The notes: generated from the sequence alone by a model not told the origin. Counted from the first letter of the stretch, positions 45,101 to 58,380 are shown. The stretch is DNA of 64,000 nt from Hirundichthys speculiger (GCA_018398805.1 JAGFBZ010000674.1:77501-141500), one strand, 5' to 3'. Made by a program: numbers and translations.

Positions 45101-47768
45101 ACAGACTAGCAGAGGAACATGGTGATGGTGTAGAATGACAACGGACTGGCAGGGAACATGGTGATGGTGCATAAATGACAACAGACTGGCAGGGAACTGG
45201 CAGACTGACATGGTTGCAGAATACAAAGACGGGCAGGGGAACATGGTGATGTGAGAATGACAACAGACTGGCAGGGGAACATGGTGATGGTGCAGAATGA
45301 CAACGACTGCAGGGGAATATAATGACGGTGCAGAATGACAACATACTGGCAGGGGAACTGGCAGAATGGGAAATGACAATGGACTGGCGGGGATGGTGAC
45401 GGTGCGAATGACAACGACTGGCAGGGGAACATGTGATGTGCAAATCACACGGACTGGCAGTGGAACATGGTGATGGCAGTGCAGCATGATGGTGTAGAAT
45501 GACAACGGACTGCAGGGGAACATGGTGATGTGCAGAATGACAACGGACTGGCAGAGGAACATGGTAACGGTGCAGAATAACAACGACTGGCAGGGGAACA
45601 AGGTGATAGTGCAGATGACACGGACTGGCAGGGGAACATGGTGACGGTGGAAACAACAGACTGGCAGTGGAATAAAGACGGTACAGAATGACAACGGACT
45701 GGCAGGGAACATGGTGATGGTGCAGAATGACAACGGACTGGCAGAGGAACATGGTACGGGGCAGAAAAACAACGACTGGCAGGGAACAGGTGACGGTGCA
45801 GAATAACAACAGACTGGGCAGGGGAACATGACGTGCAGAATGACAACGGACTGGCAGGGGAATATAATGAAGGTGCAGAATGTAACAGACTTGCAGTGAC
45901 ATGGTGACGGTGCAGAATTACAAGACTAGCAGAGGACCTGGTGATGGTGTAGAATGACAACGGACTGGCAGGGGAACATGGTGATGGTGCATAATGACAA
46001 CGGACTGGCAGTGGTAACGGTGCAGGGACGCAGACATGGAGTGTGGCAGGGGAACATGGACGGTGCAGAATGGTCAACAGACTGCAGGGGAATATATGAC
46101 TGTGCAGAAAACGACTGGCAGGGAACATTGTGATGGTGATAACAACGACTGGCAGGGGAACATGGATGGTGCAGAATGAAAAGGACTGGCGGGGAATATA
46201 TGACGGTGCAGAATGACAACAGACTTGCAGGGGAACATGGTGACAGTGCAGAATGACAACGGACTGGCAGGGGAACATGGTGATGGTGCAGAATACAGGA
46301 CGGAGGGCATGGTGACGGTGCAGAATGACAACAGACTGGCAGGGAACCGGGTGACGGTGCAGAAAAACAACGGACTGGCAGGGAACAAGGTGACGGTGCA
46401 GAATAACAACAGACTGCAGGGGAACATGGTGACGGTGCAGAATGACAACGGACTGGCAGGGAATATAATGGGCAGAATGTTAACAACGCAGGTAACATGG
46501 TGACGGTGCAGAATTACAACAGACTAGCAGAGGAAATGGTGATGGTGTAATGACAAACGGACTGGCAGGGGAACATGGTGACGGTGCAGAATTACAGACT
46601 GGCAGGGGAATATAATGAATGCAGAATGACAACGTGGCAGGTGTAACGGTGCAGAAAAACAACGGACTGGCAGGGGAACAAGGTGACGGTGCAGAATAAC
46701 AACAGACTGGCAGGGGAACATGGTGACGGTGCAGAATGACAACGGACTGGCAGGGGAATATAATGACGGTGCAGAATGTTAACAGACTTGCAGGTGAACA
46801 TGGTGACGGTGCAGAATTACAACAGACTAGCAGAGGAACATGGTGATGGTGTAGAATGACAACGGACTGGCAGGGGAACATGGTGATGGTGCAGAATGAC
46901 AACGGACTGGCAGAGGAACATGGTAACGGTGCAGAATAACAACGGACTGGCAGGGGAACATGGTGACGGTGCAGAGTGACAACGGACTGGCAGGGGAACA
47001 TGGTGACGGTGCAGAATGACAACAGACTGGCAGGGGAATATAATGACTGTGCAGAATGACAACAGACTGGCAGGGGAACATCGTGATGGTGAAGAATAAC
47101 AACGGACTGGCAGGGGAACATGGTGATGGTGCAGAATGACAACGGACTGGCAGGGGAATATAATGACGGTGCAGAATGACAACAGACTTGCAGGGGAACA
47201 TGGTGACAGTGCAGAATGACAACGGACTGGCAGGGGAACATGGTGATGGTGCAGAATAACAACGGACTAGCAGGGGAACATGGTGACGGTGCAGAGTGAT
47301 TACAGACTGGCAGGGGAATATAATGACGGTGCAGAATGACAACAGACTGGCAGGGGAACATGGTGACGGTGCAGAATAACAACGGACTGGCAGGGGAACA
47401 TGGTGACGGTGCAGAATGATAACAGACTGGCAGGGGAATATAATGACGGTGCAGAATGACAACAGACTGGCAGGGGAACATGGTGATGGTGCAGAATAAC
47501 AACGGAATGGCAGGGGAACATGGTGACGGTGCAGAATGACAACGGATTGGCAGGGGAACATGGTGATGTGCACAATGACAACGGACTGGCAGGGGAACAT
47601 GGTGATGGTGCAGAATGACAACAGACTGGCAGTGGAACATGGTGATGGGGAATGACAGACATGGTGGCATGGGGGAAACATGGTGACGGTGCAGAATGAC
47701 AACGGACTGGCAGGGGAACATGGTGACGGTGCAGAATGACAACGGACATGGCAGGACTGGCAGGGGAA
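42144..47768. repeat. 40-bp minisatellite array, main block
   Basis: Units of CGGACTGGCAGGGGAACATG / GTGACGGTGCAGAATGACAA with CGG/CAG, GACGG/GATGG and AACATGG/AATATAAT variants. Because 40 is not a multiple of 3 and the minus strand has few stops, reverse frames of up to 681 codons appear; they are repeat artefacts. Units between about 42600 and 46800 carry many small indels, unlike the clean units on either side. Confidence 0.97.
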
Positions 47769-50229
47769 AGTGCATCCCCAGACTCCCCTGTTCTCATCTT
47801 AGGGGATTTCAATGGCTGCAGGCTAAATAAGACACTTCCAACCTACCAACAGTATGTCACATGCGCTACCAGAGGTGACAAAACAATCGACCTCTGTTAT
47901 GGAAATATAAAGAACGCATATAAAGCATACAAAAAACCACCTGTTAGCACTGCAGATCATAATGCTGTCCATCTGATCCTGCCTATCGCACAAAACTTCA
48001 GAGAGAGGGCGTGGCCAAGAAGTTAGTGAAAAAGTGGGATGGAGATGCAGTTGAGACTCTACAGGGCTGCTTCCAATGCACAGACTGGGATGTGCTCACT
48101 GAGGGGAGCAGCCTTGAGGAAGTCACTGATGTGGTTACACACTATATCACCTTCTGTGAGGATATGATTGTCCCTACAAAAACTGTAAAGGTTTTCTGTA
48201 ACAACAAACCCTGGATCACAAAAGCCCTGAAAAAAACTCTGAATGAAAAGAAAATAGCATTTAACTCTGGGAACAGAATTGAGTCTAAACTTATTCAAAA
48301 CAGACTGAATAAAGAAATAAAAGCAGCCAAGAGAGGGTACAAGGAGAGGGTTGAGAAACTTTTTCAGGAAGGCAGTGCCAGGGACGCCTGGCAAGCCTCC
48401 CCAACAACTCAGCATCATTAGATACAGGGTTAAGGGGCCCCGTCAACATGGCGGAGGACCTCAATCAATTCTACTGCAGGTTTGACCAGTCTGACTTCTC
48501 ACAGGAGAGGAAGGAGCTGATAGCTGAGCTCACTCCAATGACATCCACCCAAGTAAACCTGGAGCTGCAACAGGCAGAGGTAGAGCTCATGCTTAAGAGG
48601 ACAAAACCAAATAAAGCACCAGGACCTGACCAGATCTGCGGGCGGCTGCTGAAGTCCTGCTGTAGTCAGCTGGCCGGTGTTTTTTTTGCCATCTCTTCAA
48701 ACCGCTCCCTGTCTGAACATTCAATCCCGTCACTCTGGAAATCCTCCATCATTTGTCCAGTAGCCAAAAGAGCAATCCCACCTGTGATAATGACTATCGG
48801 CCAGTAGCATTAACATCTCTGGTAATGAAAGGCTTTGAGAGGCTTATTCTTTCCCAGCTTCGGGAGGAGGTCAGTATGCATGCTGACCCCCTTCAGTTTG
48901 CATACAAACAACCACAGGGGGGTGGATGATGCTGTACTGGCGCTGCTGCATGATGCTTATTCTCATCTCGAGAAGCCTAAGTCATTCATCAGACTGGTTT
49001 TTGTGACTTCTCGAGCGCCTTTAACACTGTGCAACCTCATCTGATGGGACATAAGCTACTTCGGATGGACGTCAACCCACACCTGAACCTCTGGATCCTC
49101 TCTTTCCTGACTGACAGGCAGCAGAGGGTCAGGGTTAATGGTCACCTCAGCTCATCCCGGCCTGTTTCCACTGGAGCCCCACAGGGCTCTGTAATCTCAC
49201 CTGTCCTATACACTTTGTAAACTGACACTGCAGGAGCACTAACCCAGGCAGAACGTACATTAAATACTCTGATGACACTGTGATCATGGACACCACAAAC
49301 ACTCAGGTCAGCTACAGACTGAGATGGACATTTTTGCAGACTGGTGCAGGCGGAATTGCCTCGATCTCAACCCTTCAAAAACTAAAGAAGTGGTTGTCGA
49401 CTTCCGCAAGAACCCACCATCATCCCCACTCTGTCACTCAACAACCAGGTGGTAGAGAGGGTTGAGTCATACAGATACCTTGGAACAATAATTGATCACA
49501 GACTCACCTTCCAACCAATAGTGAAACCATCTTTTCTAAATGTCAGCAGCGTCTCTTCTTTTGAGAAAACTTCGCAGACTCCAGGTTCATCAATCAGTCC
49601 TGACAGCCTTTTACAAATGTTTCATTGAATCTGTAATCATCTTTAACATAACAGCCTGATTTGGTTCACTATCTAACATTCATCGCAACCCACTAAACAA
49701 AATCATAAAATGAGCAGTAAAATAATCGGACTGGAGCAGGAATCACTCATCAACATTTACAACAGAAGGGTTAAATCAAAAGGTACACACATAGCCTCAG
49801 ATACCAATCACACACTGCACAGTCACTACAGTCTGTTACCCTCAGGTCTCAGATATAGATCGCTTGCATTCAGGACTAAGAGAGCCATGCGAGCTTTGTA
49901 CCAACATCCATCCGGCTCATGAACGCCTGACTCATGTGCATACTTGAGTATGTATGTGTACAGGCAATTTGGATTTGGTCTATACATGCACATATGGAGG
50001 CCTGATTTATGTATATGGTTGTTTTCACCACCCTTTTAACTAACAGGGATTGCTTTTATCTATTTATTTATTTTATTAGCTATATTTTAATAATTGTCGG
50101 TTGATTGTTGCTGATTGCTTGCGGTACATTGTGTTGTGTTGTGTTGTTGTTATGTAATTTGTACACGCACTGATGTTCTGCACAAATGAAGTTCCTAACG
50201 GATAAATAAAGTTCTTTGGATTGGATTGG
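47769..50229 (+). mobile_element. 5'-truncated LINE (L2/Rex1-like), copy 1, inside the 40-bp array
   Basis: Starts in the endonuclease domain (SPVLILGDFNGCRLNKTLPT, then the STADHN motif) and runs through the reverse transcriptase. Several frameshifts interrupt it, for example at the FVDFSSAFNT catalytic block where one G is missing. The 3' end is GGATAAATAAAGTTCTTTGG plus ATTGG steps, not poly-A. Minisatellite resumes at once (AACATGG), leaving about GGAA as the target duplication. See copy 2. Confidence 0.88.
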
Positions 50230-50591
50230 AACATGGTGACGGTGCAGAATGACAACAGACTGGCAGGGGAGCATGGTGACGGTGCAGAATGACAAAGGAC
50301 TGGCAGGGGAACATGATGACGGTGCAGAATGACAGCGGACTGGCAGGGGAACATGGTGATGGTGCAGAATGACAAAGGACTGGCAGGGGAACCTGGTGAC
50401 GGTGTAGAATGACAACAGACTGGCAGGGGAACATGGTGATGGTGCAGAATGACAACAGACTGGCAGGGAAACATGGTGACGGTGCAGAATGACAACGGAC
50501 TCGCAGGGGAACATGGTGACGGTGCAGAATGACAACGGACTGGCAGGGGAACATGGTGACGGTGCAGAATGACAACGGACTGGCAGGGGAA
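50230..50591. repeat. 40-bp minisatellite between the two LINE copies
   Basis: Nine units. The first four (up to about 50380) match the units after LINE copy 2 base for base, including the rare AGCATGG and GACAGCGG variants. The last units match those before copy 1. Confidence 0.95.
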
Positions 50592-53060
50592 AGTGCATCC
50601 CCAGACTCCCCTGTTCTCATCTTAGGGGATTTCAATGGCTGCAGGCTAAATAAGACACTTCCAACCTACCAACAGTATGTCACATGCGCTACCAGAGGTG
50701 ACAAAACAATCGACCTCTGTTATGGAAATATAAAGAACGCATATAAAGCATACAAAAAACCACCTGTTAGCACTGCAGATCATAATGCTGTCCATCTGAT
50801 CCCTGCCTATCGCACAAAACTTCAGAGAGAGGGCGTGGCCAAGAAGTTAGTGAAAAAAGTGGGATGGAGATGCAGTTGAGACTCTACAGGGCTGCTTCCA
50901 ATGCACAGACTGGGATGTGCTCACTGAGGGGAGCAGCCTTGAGGAAGTCACTGATGTGGTTACACACTATATCACCTTCTGTGAGGATATGATTGTCCCT
51001 ACAAAAAACTGTAAAGGTTTTCTCTAAACAACAAACCCTGGATCACAAAAGCCCTGAAAAAAACTCTGAATGAAAGAAAATAGCATTTAACTCTGGGAAC
51101 AGAATTGAGTCTAAACTTATTCAAAACAGACTGAATAAAGAAATAAAAGCAGCCAAGAGAGGGTACAAGGAGAGGGTTGAGAAACTTTTTCAGGAAGGCA
51201 GTGCCAGGGACGCCTGGCAAGCCTCCCCAACAACTCAGCATCATTAGATACAGGGTTAAGGGGCCCCGTCAACATGGCGGAGGACCTCAATCAATTCTAC
51301 TGCAGGTTTGACCAGTCTGACTTCTCACAGGAGAGGAAGGAGCTGATAGCTGAGCTCACTCCAATGACATCCACCCAAGTAAACCTGGAGCTGCAACAGG
51401 CAGAGGTAGAGCTCATGCTTAAGAGGACAAAACCAAATAAAGCACCAGGACCTGACCAGATCTGCGGGCGGCTGCTGAAGTCCTGCTGTAGTCAGCTGGC
51501 CGGTGTTTTTTGCCATCTCTTCAACCGCTCCCTGTCTGAACATTCAATCCCGTCACTCTGGAAATCCTCCATCATTTGTCCAGTAGCCAAAAAGAGCAAT
51601 CCCACCTGTGATAATGACTATCGGCCAGTAGCATTAACATCTCTGGTAATGAAAGGCTTTGAGAGGCTTATTCTTTCCCAGCTTCGGGAGGAGGTCAGTA
51701 TGCATGCTGACCCCCTTCAGTTTGCATACAAACAACACAGGGGTGTGGATGATGCTGTACTGGCGCTGCTGCATGATGCTTATTCTCATCTCGAGAAGCC
51801 TAAGTCATTCATCAGACTGGTGTTTGTGGACTTCTCGAGCGCCTTTAACACTGTGCAACCTCATCTGATGGGACATAAGCTACTTCGGATGGACGTCAAC
51901 CCACACCTGATCCTCTGGATCCTCTCTTTCCTGACTGACAGGCAGCAGAGGGTCAGGGTTAATGGTCACCTCAGCTCATCCCGGCCTGTTTCCACTGGAG
52001 CCCCACAGGGCTCTGTAATCTCACCTGTCCTATACACTTTGTAAACTGACGACTGCAGGAGCACTAACCCAGGCATAACGTACATTAAATACTCTGATGA
52101 CACTGTGATCATGGACACCACAAACACTCCAGGTCAGCTACAGACTGAGATGGACATTTTTGCAGACTGGTGCAGGCGGAATTGCCTCGATCTCAACCCT
52201 TCAAAAACTAAAGAAGTGGTTGTCGACTTCCGCAAGAACCCCACCATCATCCCCACTCTGTCACTCAACAACCAGGTGGTAGAGAGGGTTGAGTCATACA
52301 GATACCTTGGAACAATAATTGATCACAGACTCACCTTCCAACCAAATAGTGAAACCATCTTTTCTAAATGTCAGCAGCGTCTCTTCTTTTTGAGAAAACT
52401 TCGCAGACTCCAGGTTCATCAATCAGTCCTGACAGCCTTTTACAAATGTTTCATTGAATCTGTAATCATCTTTAACATAACAGCCTGATTTGGTTCACTA
52501 TCTAACATTCATCGCAACCCACTAAACAAAATCATAACAATGAGCAGTAAAATAATCGGACTGGAGCAGGAATCACTCATCAACATTTACAACAGAAGGG
52601 TTAAATCAAAAGGTACACACATAGCCTCAGATACCAATCACACACTGCACAGTCACTACAGTCTGTTACCCTCAGGTCTCAGATATAGATCGCTTGCATT
52701 CAGGACTAAGAGAGCCATGTCGAGCTTTGTACCAACATCCATCCGGCTCATGAACGCCTGACTCATGTGCATACTTGAGTATGTATGTGTACAGGCAATT
52801 TGGATTTGGTCTATACATGCACATATGGAGGCCTGATTTATGTATATGGTTGTTTTCACCACCCTTTTAACTAACAGGGATTGCTTTTATCTATTTATTT
52901 ATTTATTAGCTATATTTTTAATAATTGTCGGTTGATTGTTGCTGATTGCTTGCGGTACATTGTGTTGTGTTGTGTTGTTGTTATGTAATTTGTACACGCA
53001 CTGATGTTCTGCACAAATGAAGTTCCTAACGGATAAATAAAGTTCTTTGGATTGGATTGG
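50592..53060 (+). mobile_element. 5'-truncated LINE (L2/Rex1-like), copy 2, better preserved
   Basis: Same 5' and 3' junctions as copy 1. The frame from 51274 carries reverse-transcriptase blocks RTKPNKAPGPDQICGRLLKS, LVFVDFSSAFNTVQPHL and GAPQGSVISPV. An in-frame TAA at 52042 interrupts it, then it resumes with KYSDDTVIMD (the YxDD catalytic motif), LDLNPSKTKEVVVDFR and YRYLGTIIDHRLT up to a TGA at 52486. Both nonsense codons are also in copy 1, so the inserted element was already dead. The endonuclease part (50598-50870) is frameshifted by one A. Confidence 0.9.
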
Positions 53061-53745
53061 AACATGGTGACGGTGCAGAATGACAACAGACTGGCAGGGG
53101 AGCATGGTGACGGTGCAGAATGACAAAGGACTGGCAGGGGAACATGATGACGGTGCAGAATGACAGCGGACTGGCAGGGGAACATGGTGATGGTGCAGAA
53201 TGACAACGGACTGGCAGGGGAACATGGTGACGGTGCAGAATGACAACGGACTGGCAGGGGAACATGGTGACAGTGCAGAATGACAACAGACTGGCAGGGG
53301 AACATGGTGACGGTGCAGAATGACAACAGACTGGCAGGGGAACATGATGATGGTGCAGAATGACAACAGACTGGCAAGGGAACATGGTGACGGTGCAGAA
53401 TGACAAAGGACTGGCAGGGAAACATGATGACGGTGCAGAATGACAAAGGACTGGCAGGGGAACCTGGTGACGGTGTAGAATGACAACGGACTGGCAGGGG
53501 AACATGGTGATGGTGCAGAATGACAACGGACTGGCAGGGGAACATGGTGATGGTGCAGAATGACAAAGGACTGGCAGGGGAACATGGTGATGGTGCAGAA
53601 TGACAACGGACTGGCAGGGGAATATAATGACGGTGCAGAATGACAACAGACTGGCAGGGGAATATGGTGACGGTGCAGAATGACAACAGACTGGCAGGTG
53701 AACATGGTGACGGTGCAGAATGACAACAGACTGGCAGGGGAACAA
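53061..53745. repeat. 40-bp minisatellite, terminal block
   Basis: About seventeen clean 40-bp units after LINE copy 2. The array ends at AACAAGGAAAGACACAGAGG, where unique sequence begins. Confidence 0.96.
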
Positions 53746-53908
53746 GGAAAGACACAGAGGAGACAGACAGGGAAGGACAGACGCATTCAAAGTAAAACAC
53801 GAAACTGTCAAATTCATTAATAAACACATTTGAATTGAATTTTTGAAAATACTTAAAATCAAAAATAAGATATGATGTTGTTGCAGTATGAAGTTCTTAG
53901 GGATATAC

Positions 53909-54189
53909 AGTGCCTTGCGAAAGTATTTGCCCCCTTGAACTTTTCAACATTTTGCCACATTTCAGGCTTCAAATATAAAGATATAAAATTTAAATTTTTT
54001 GTCAAGAATCAACAACAAGTGGTATACAAATGTGAAGTGGAACAAAATTTATTGGATTTTTTAAACTTTTTTTTAACAAATAGAAAACTGAAAAGTGGGG
54101 CATTTATGTTTGAGCCTTATGTTTGACATCTGAAATGTGGCAAAAGGTTGAAAAGTTCAAGGGAGCCGAATACTTTTACAACACACTGT
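53909..54189. mobile_element. Tc1/mariner MITE with TA target duplication
   Basis: Left end CAGTGCCTTGCGAAAGTATT after TA. The right end is the inverted form (GAATACTTTTACAACACACTG before TA). The subterminal TTGAACTTTTCAACATTTTG / AAAAGGTTGAAAAGTTCAAG is also inverted. About 280 bp, non-coding; this end is widespread in teleosts. Confidence 0.88.
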
Positions 54190-55430
54190 ATGTGAGAAAG
54201 AAAGACATGAGGTGAGAAACTTTAGGACAGCAGGCGTACCTGAAATCCCAGACATCATCACGTTTGTTGCCTGGCAACAGCTGAGATGACACACATCAGC
54301 AGGTGACACGTGTGAACCCTCAGCAGACAGCATGCATGGACACAGATCCAGCAGTGTAACATCTGGGCTGCAGACATATGTACACCTGTCGGTGTCACCT
54401 GAGTCTGCTGCTTCCTCGTGGAAACAGACTTCTGTTGTCATGGAGACTCATCATAGTGAACATTAAATACGTGTCAGAGTTACCAGTAGAAGTCTTCCAA
54501 GAAACGTAGTGTCCAAACGAGTCAACAGGTAAAAAATCTCACAGTTTGACAGAAGGACAGTGAGGACAGACAGCTGTTTTGCCGGGACTTGGTGAGATCT
54601 CAGTTAGAAAAAAGACATAATCAGAATCATTGATGTCACAGCTTCTTTTCTAACACAACTGATTAACAGGGAACAACTTGTTGAGAGTTACACACTTCAA
54701 TTCATTCGTTTCGACATTAAAATTAATACTTATTTGACTTGTGCATAAAAGAACGGCCCCTTTATCTCCTCCAGCTGTTCTAAGAGCAGCTCTGGCTTTG
54801 AGTAAAAGAAGCTTTTCAAGGACAGCAAAGCATTTTCTGATAAAAACTCCCAACAGAAAGTATTAAAGCAGAGAAAAAGAAATTGCAGTCATCCTTTTCA
54901 TCAGTTTTTATCCAAGCTTTAGCACTTCAGGGCTTTCACTCAGCACAATTGCTTGGACAGAAATTCAACTTCCACTGAGGATTATTGACCATCAGATCAC
55001 CGCTGATTGTCTCTGGGATTTAACAGAGGTGATTACATCACACGATTGGAGATAAACCCGAAATCGCCATGCACGATGCACGGCAGAGTTAGGAAAGCTC
55101 TCCTTCCTGCTGGGAACGAGTGAACTGGCCAGCAGCTGCTAAATCTCTGGCTCTGGCAGTTTCAGGACTCTGGTTTCCAGCTGCTTGCTGTACAGATGAC
55201 AGAAACCCCTGTGGAGGTCCAGGAAACATGATTAGAGCCTCCTAAAGTCATTGTCTGATAAGAGGGAGAAAATATGTTCATGTGTTGTTGCCACCAAGCA
55301 GGAAACATGACCGGCCATGATGGATGACAAAAAGAAACTGACTCCATTATAACAATCAGCTTATTCATCAAATGTTAAAGGGGCATATTTTACCATTTCA
55401 TTAAATATTAGCTTATTTTGAATTTGATGG
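54190..55430. other. intergenic sequence, nothing recognised
   Basis: Unique-looking DNA of ordinary composition. Short frames on both strands carry no family motif and have no splice-site partners. No repeat ends were found. Confidence 0.4.
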
Positions 55431-56225
55431 TGTCATCATGTCTATAAAAACTTGTGAAACTAGCAATGAAAGAGTAGAAAAGTGTTACAAAAGAAAGAGA
55501 AACCACCTGGAGGAACATCTACAGGTACGATCAACACATGGTTGACATGACAGAGCTTCATTATTATCTGACAAACTGCATCTGTTCATTGTTGAACCCA
55601 TTTCAGAATAAGTCCTCAGGACTTTGAATATCCCATCATCCACAGCACCAAATATTATCAAAAGATTCCTAGAATCTGGAGGAGTCTCTGTATGCTGGGA
55701 CCCCTTGGTATCATTGGATCCTCAGGACTCACAGGGACTGGGAAATACCAAGTACCTCCTTCCTGCTTCGATAAGACTTAAATTACAACCACTGACAAGC
55801 ACGGTGGTGGAGGGGTCATGGTTTGGGGTCCTTCTAGAAGTAAATGTGAGGGCATCTACATCAGTTTTACGTTCTGGGATGTTCTAGTCTAAAGTCCAGA
55901 CCTGTGGTGGACCCTCAGCTGTGGAGAAGTGAATGTCCAAAAACCTCAGAGGAGGATGGACCAGAATTCCTCCAGAACCATGTGAGAGACTGATGAAGTC
56001 TTACAGGAAATCACTGCTGACAGAAACTGCTGCTGAAGGAAGAGTGAGAAGACAATCATTGGGGGTACTTCGTGTTGCCCACGGGATTTTTCTTTTTCTT
56101 CTTGGCTTCAAGATTTGTGAAATAAATCAAAGGGACACTGTGTAAAAAGTAATTTGTTGTTTTTCAACTGAGGTCATACTTGTCTAATCCTGAGACCCAA
56201 TATGACCAGATGCTGCATTTACTTT
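55430..56225 (+). mobile_element. Tc1-like transposon remnant
   Basis: Decayed frames encode SSTAPNIIKRFLESGGVSV (a Tc1 helix-turn-helix segment), HGGGGVMVWG (before the second catalytic aspartate) and PKTSEEDGPEFLQNHV-like text. The 3' part GAGGTCATACTTGTCTAATC resembles the end of the remnant at 35000-35560. No intact frame remains. Confidence 0.7.
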
Positions 56226-56755
56226 GAGAATATTAAAACTGCAATCATGACGCATGTTCTTCAGCCCTGGTGTGAACCTGCTGCATTTAGGAGACATGAA
56301 CTGACATGATCTGAATTTTGTTGCCTTTCACGGTGGACGGACCAGCCGTCAGGTTTTCCAGCAGCAGAATGACGGGATGACGGGTTAATTTCAGAAGCAC
56401 ATACATGTGTGTCCGTGTTGATGTCACATGCTCGTTGTGTCGTGTGTTTCAGTTCCAGGCATCTAACCAGCGGGCAGATGGTGGCGGGAACGGGCAGAGA
56501 ATATGTTTTATTCAGGGAAAAGAAGATCAAACTCTAATAGAGTGACACAAGAAGTGACAGAATGAGTCCAGCGCGCACACACAGACACACACACATGCTG
56601 TGAGCTACAACATGCAGAACAAGTCACCTGACTTTTTTATGACAAAATAATTTTACACTCATCCATCTGTGTGTAGAAACGTGTGTTTTAGAGCCACTTT
56701 GATTGATAAAAAACACTCAAATATGAGAAGTTTGCCGCTGATCTGATCTTTCACA
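56226..56755. other. intergenic sequence, nothing recognised
   Basis: Contains a short ACACACAC stretch near 56575-56595 and otherwise ordinary unique DNA. Confidence 0.4.
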
Positions 56756-56759
56756 AATT

Positions 56760-57030
56760 ACTAAATGTAAAAAAATTGTGTCTTTTTGAAACAATTTCCC
56801 AACTTCTTGTCATAAAACCACAACTTTTGTAAATTTGCACACTTTCACTATTAAAATCAAAATCTTGGCCATAAAATTGCATTTGTGGCAAAGTTATGAC
56901 AATAGATTAATAAATGAATAAATTAATATTGCAAATTTTGGTTGGAAACTTTTTTTAAATCACAACTTTATGTCAAAAACATCATGACTTTTGTGGAATT
57001 ACAACCTTCTGTCCTAAAGTCACAAATCTT
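56760..57030. repeat. degenerate 'AAAATCACAACTTT' repeat, block 5 (outside the gene)
   Basis: CATAAAACCACAACTTTTGT, AATCACAACTTTATGTCAAA and TCCTAAAGTCACAAATCTTA repeat the theme seen in cybb introns 5 and 7. Shorter traces recur near 57570-57650. Confidence 0.55.
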
Positions 57031-57089
57031 AGACGTAGAAACTAAAACTGTTCTTAAAGAAGCACCTCGACGGTGGTTCTTCAGACAGG

Positions 57090-57255
57090 TGAGGGGGAGG
57101 AGCCTGAGCGCCTCCTGGAGTCCACCTGTGCATGTTCCTGTTTGAAGAGTTTAAATAAGGCCTGCTGTTTCCTCCTTCACTGCAAATGAACCCCTGTTCT
57201 GATCCAGCCGAGCTTCCTGCTGAGAAGATGCTCTAACTGAACCCGTGAGTTAGAT
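57090..57255 (+). promoter_or_regulatory. possible promoter and first-exon-like segment
   Basis: TTTAAATAAGG (57150) lies about 30 bp upstream of CTCCTTCACTGC, and a CCGTGAGTTAG donor-like site follows at 57244. The upstream GGAGTCCACCTGTGCA and GGGGAGGAGC also occur at 24575-24620 in cybb intron 5, so part of this is a dispersed repeat. No downstream exon was found. Confidence 0.2.
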
Positions 57256-57769
57256 ATTCAACTTTTAATAGAACATCTCAAATCTATGACTTATTAATGA
57301 CATATTAAGTGCAGCACAGTGAACTTAGAGACGGTCCTCTGATGAACTGCTCTTTGGATCTATTGTGTAAATAAGTGAAGCTTCTGAATACTTGTGGAAT
57401 CTGTTGGGGGTCCTTGTGCATATTTATTTATTTTATTTACAGTTCCCTAAAAAGCTACATCCAGTCTGCCGATGTGAAAAAATGATTTTCATTGATAAAA
57501 CTTCACAGAAAAATGTTGAAATTTCCAACATAACTGACGTGATTCAGGGCAACACTGCGACGTTTTTTTTATTGTAAAAGATTACAGATTTTGTTGTAAA
57601 ATGATGACTTCTTGGTGTAAATTGATACTCTTCATGGTAAACTAGCTGTTCAACATTCTCCTGCTGCTCAGTTATTCCAGTTTCTAATGTGAATTACTTG
57701 GATATCCCTTCATCATTTTTCAGAAATGTTCTAGTTATAGGTACATGATTGTTTCCGCCCTCGTTCTGG

Positions 57770-58380
57770 TGTCCTCCCCTGTCACAGTACAGAAACCACC
57801 CTCTTAAAAATAACCAATAACTCTGGTCTACTTTCCATCCTCATCCTCCTCAGCGCGGCACAGCCTAAATCCTCCAGTCACCACAGGTATTCCCCAGGGC
57901 TCCGTCCAGGGGCCCCTTCTCTTCATCACCTTTCTTCTCCCTCTTGGCAATATTTTTCTCAAATTCAGCATTCACTTCCACTGTTTTGCGGATGACGTCC
58001 AGCTCCCTTTTTTGTAAACCTCATTTCAAACTCCCACCCTCCTCCCTCACCTCCTGCTATTTGAAATCAATTCCTGGTTCACCTCAAACTTCTTGAAATT
58101 AAACAGTGAAAAAATCTCCATCTCCCCTTCCCCTTAGGTTAAGAGTCTGCTTACTTTCACCTTAGCAATATGAACCGACTCCACACCTCCCTTACTGTCC
58201 ACACTGCCTCCATCCTTGTCCACAGTCTCGTCTCCACCTGCATAGACCATCCCCTGATGTCTCTCCACAGGCTCCAGCTACATAACTAATTGTTGATTTT
58301 TAACTGGTTTGTCAAGTGACCTTGAGTTTCTTGAAAGGCCCTTCTATATAAAATGTATTATTATTGTTATTATTATTAAA
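57770..58380 (+). mobile_element. L2-type LINE remnant with reverse-transcriptase block
   Basis: Encodes TGIPQGSVQGPLLFI, LLPLGNIF and HFHCFADDVQL. These match the conserved GxPQGS and catalytic ADD blocks of fish L2 LINEs, with indels. The 3' end runs GACCTTGAGTTTCTTGAAAG, CTATATAAAATG and an ATT repeat, the usual L2 3' end. Confidence 0.75.
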
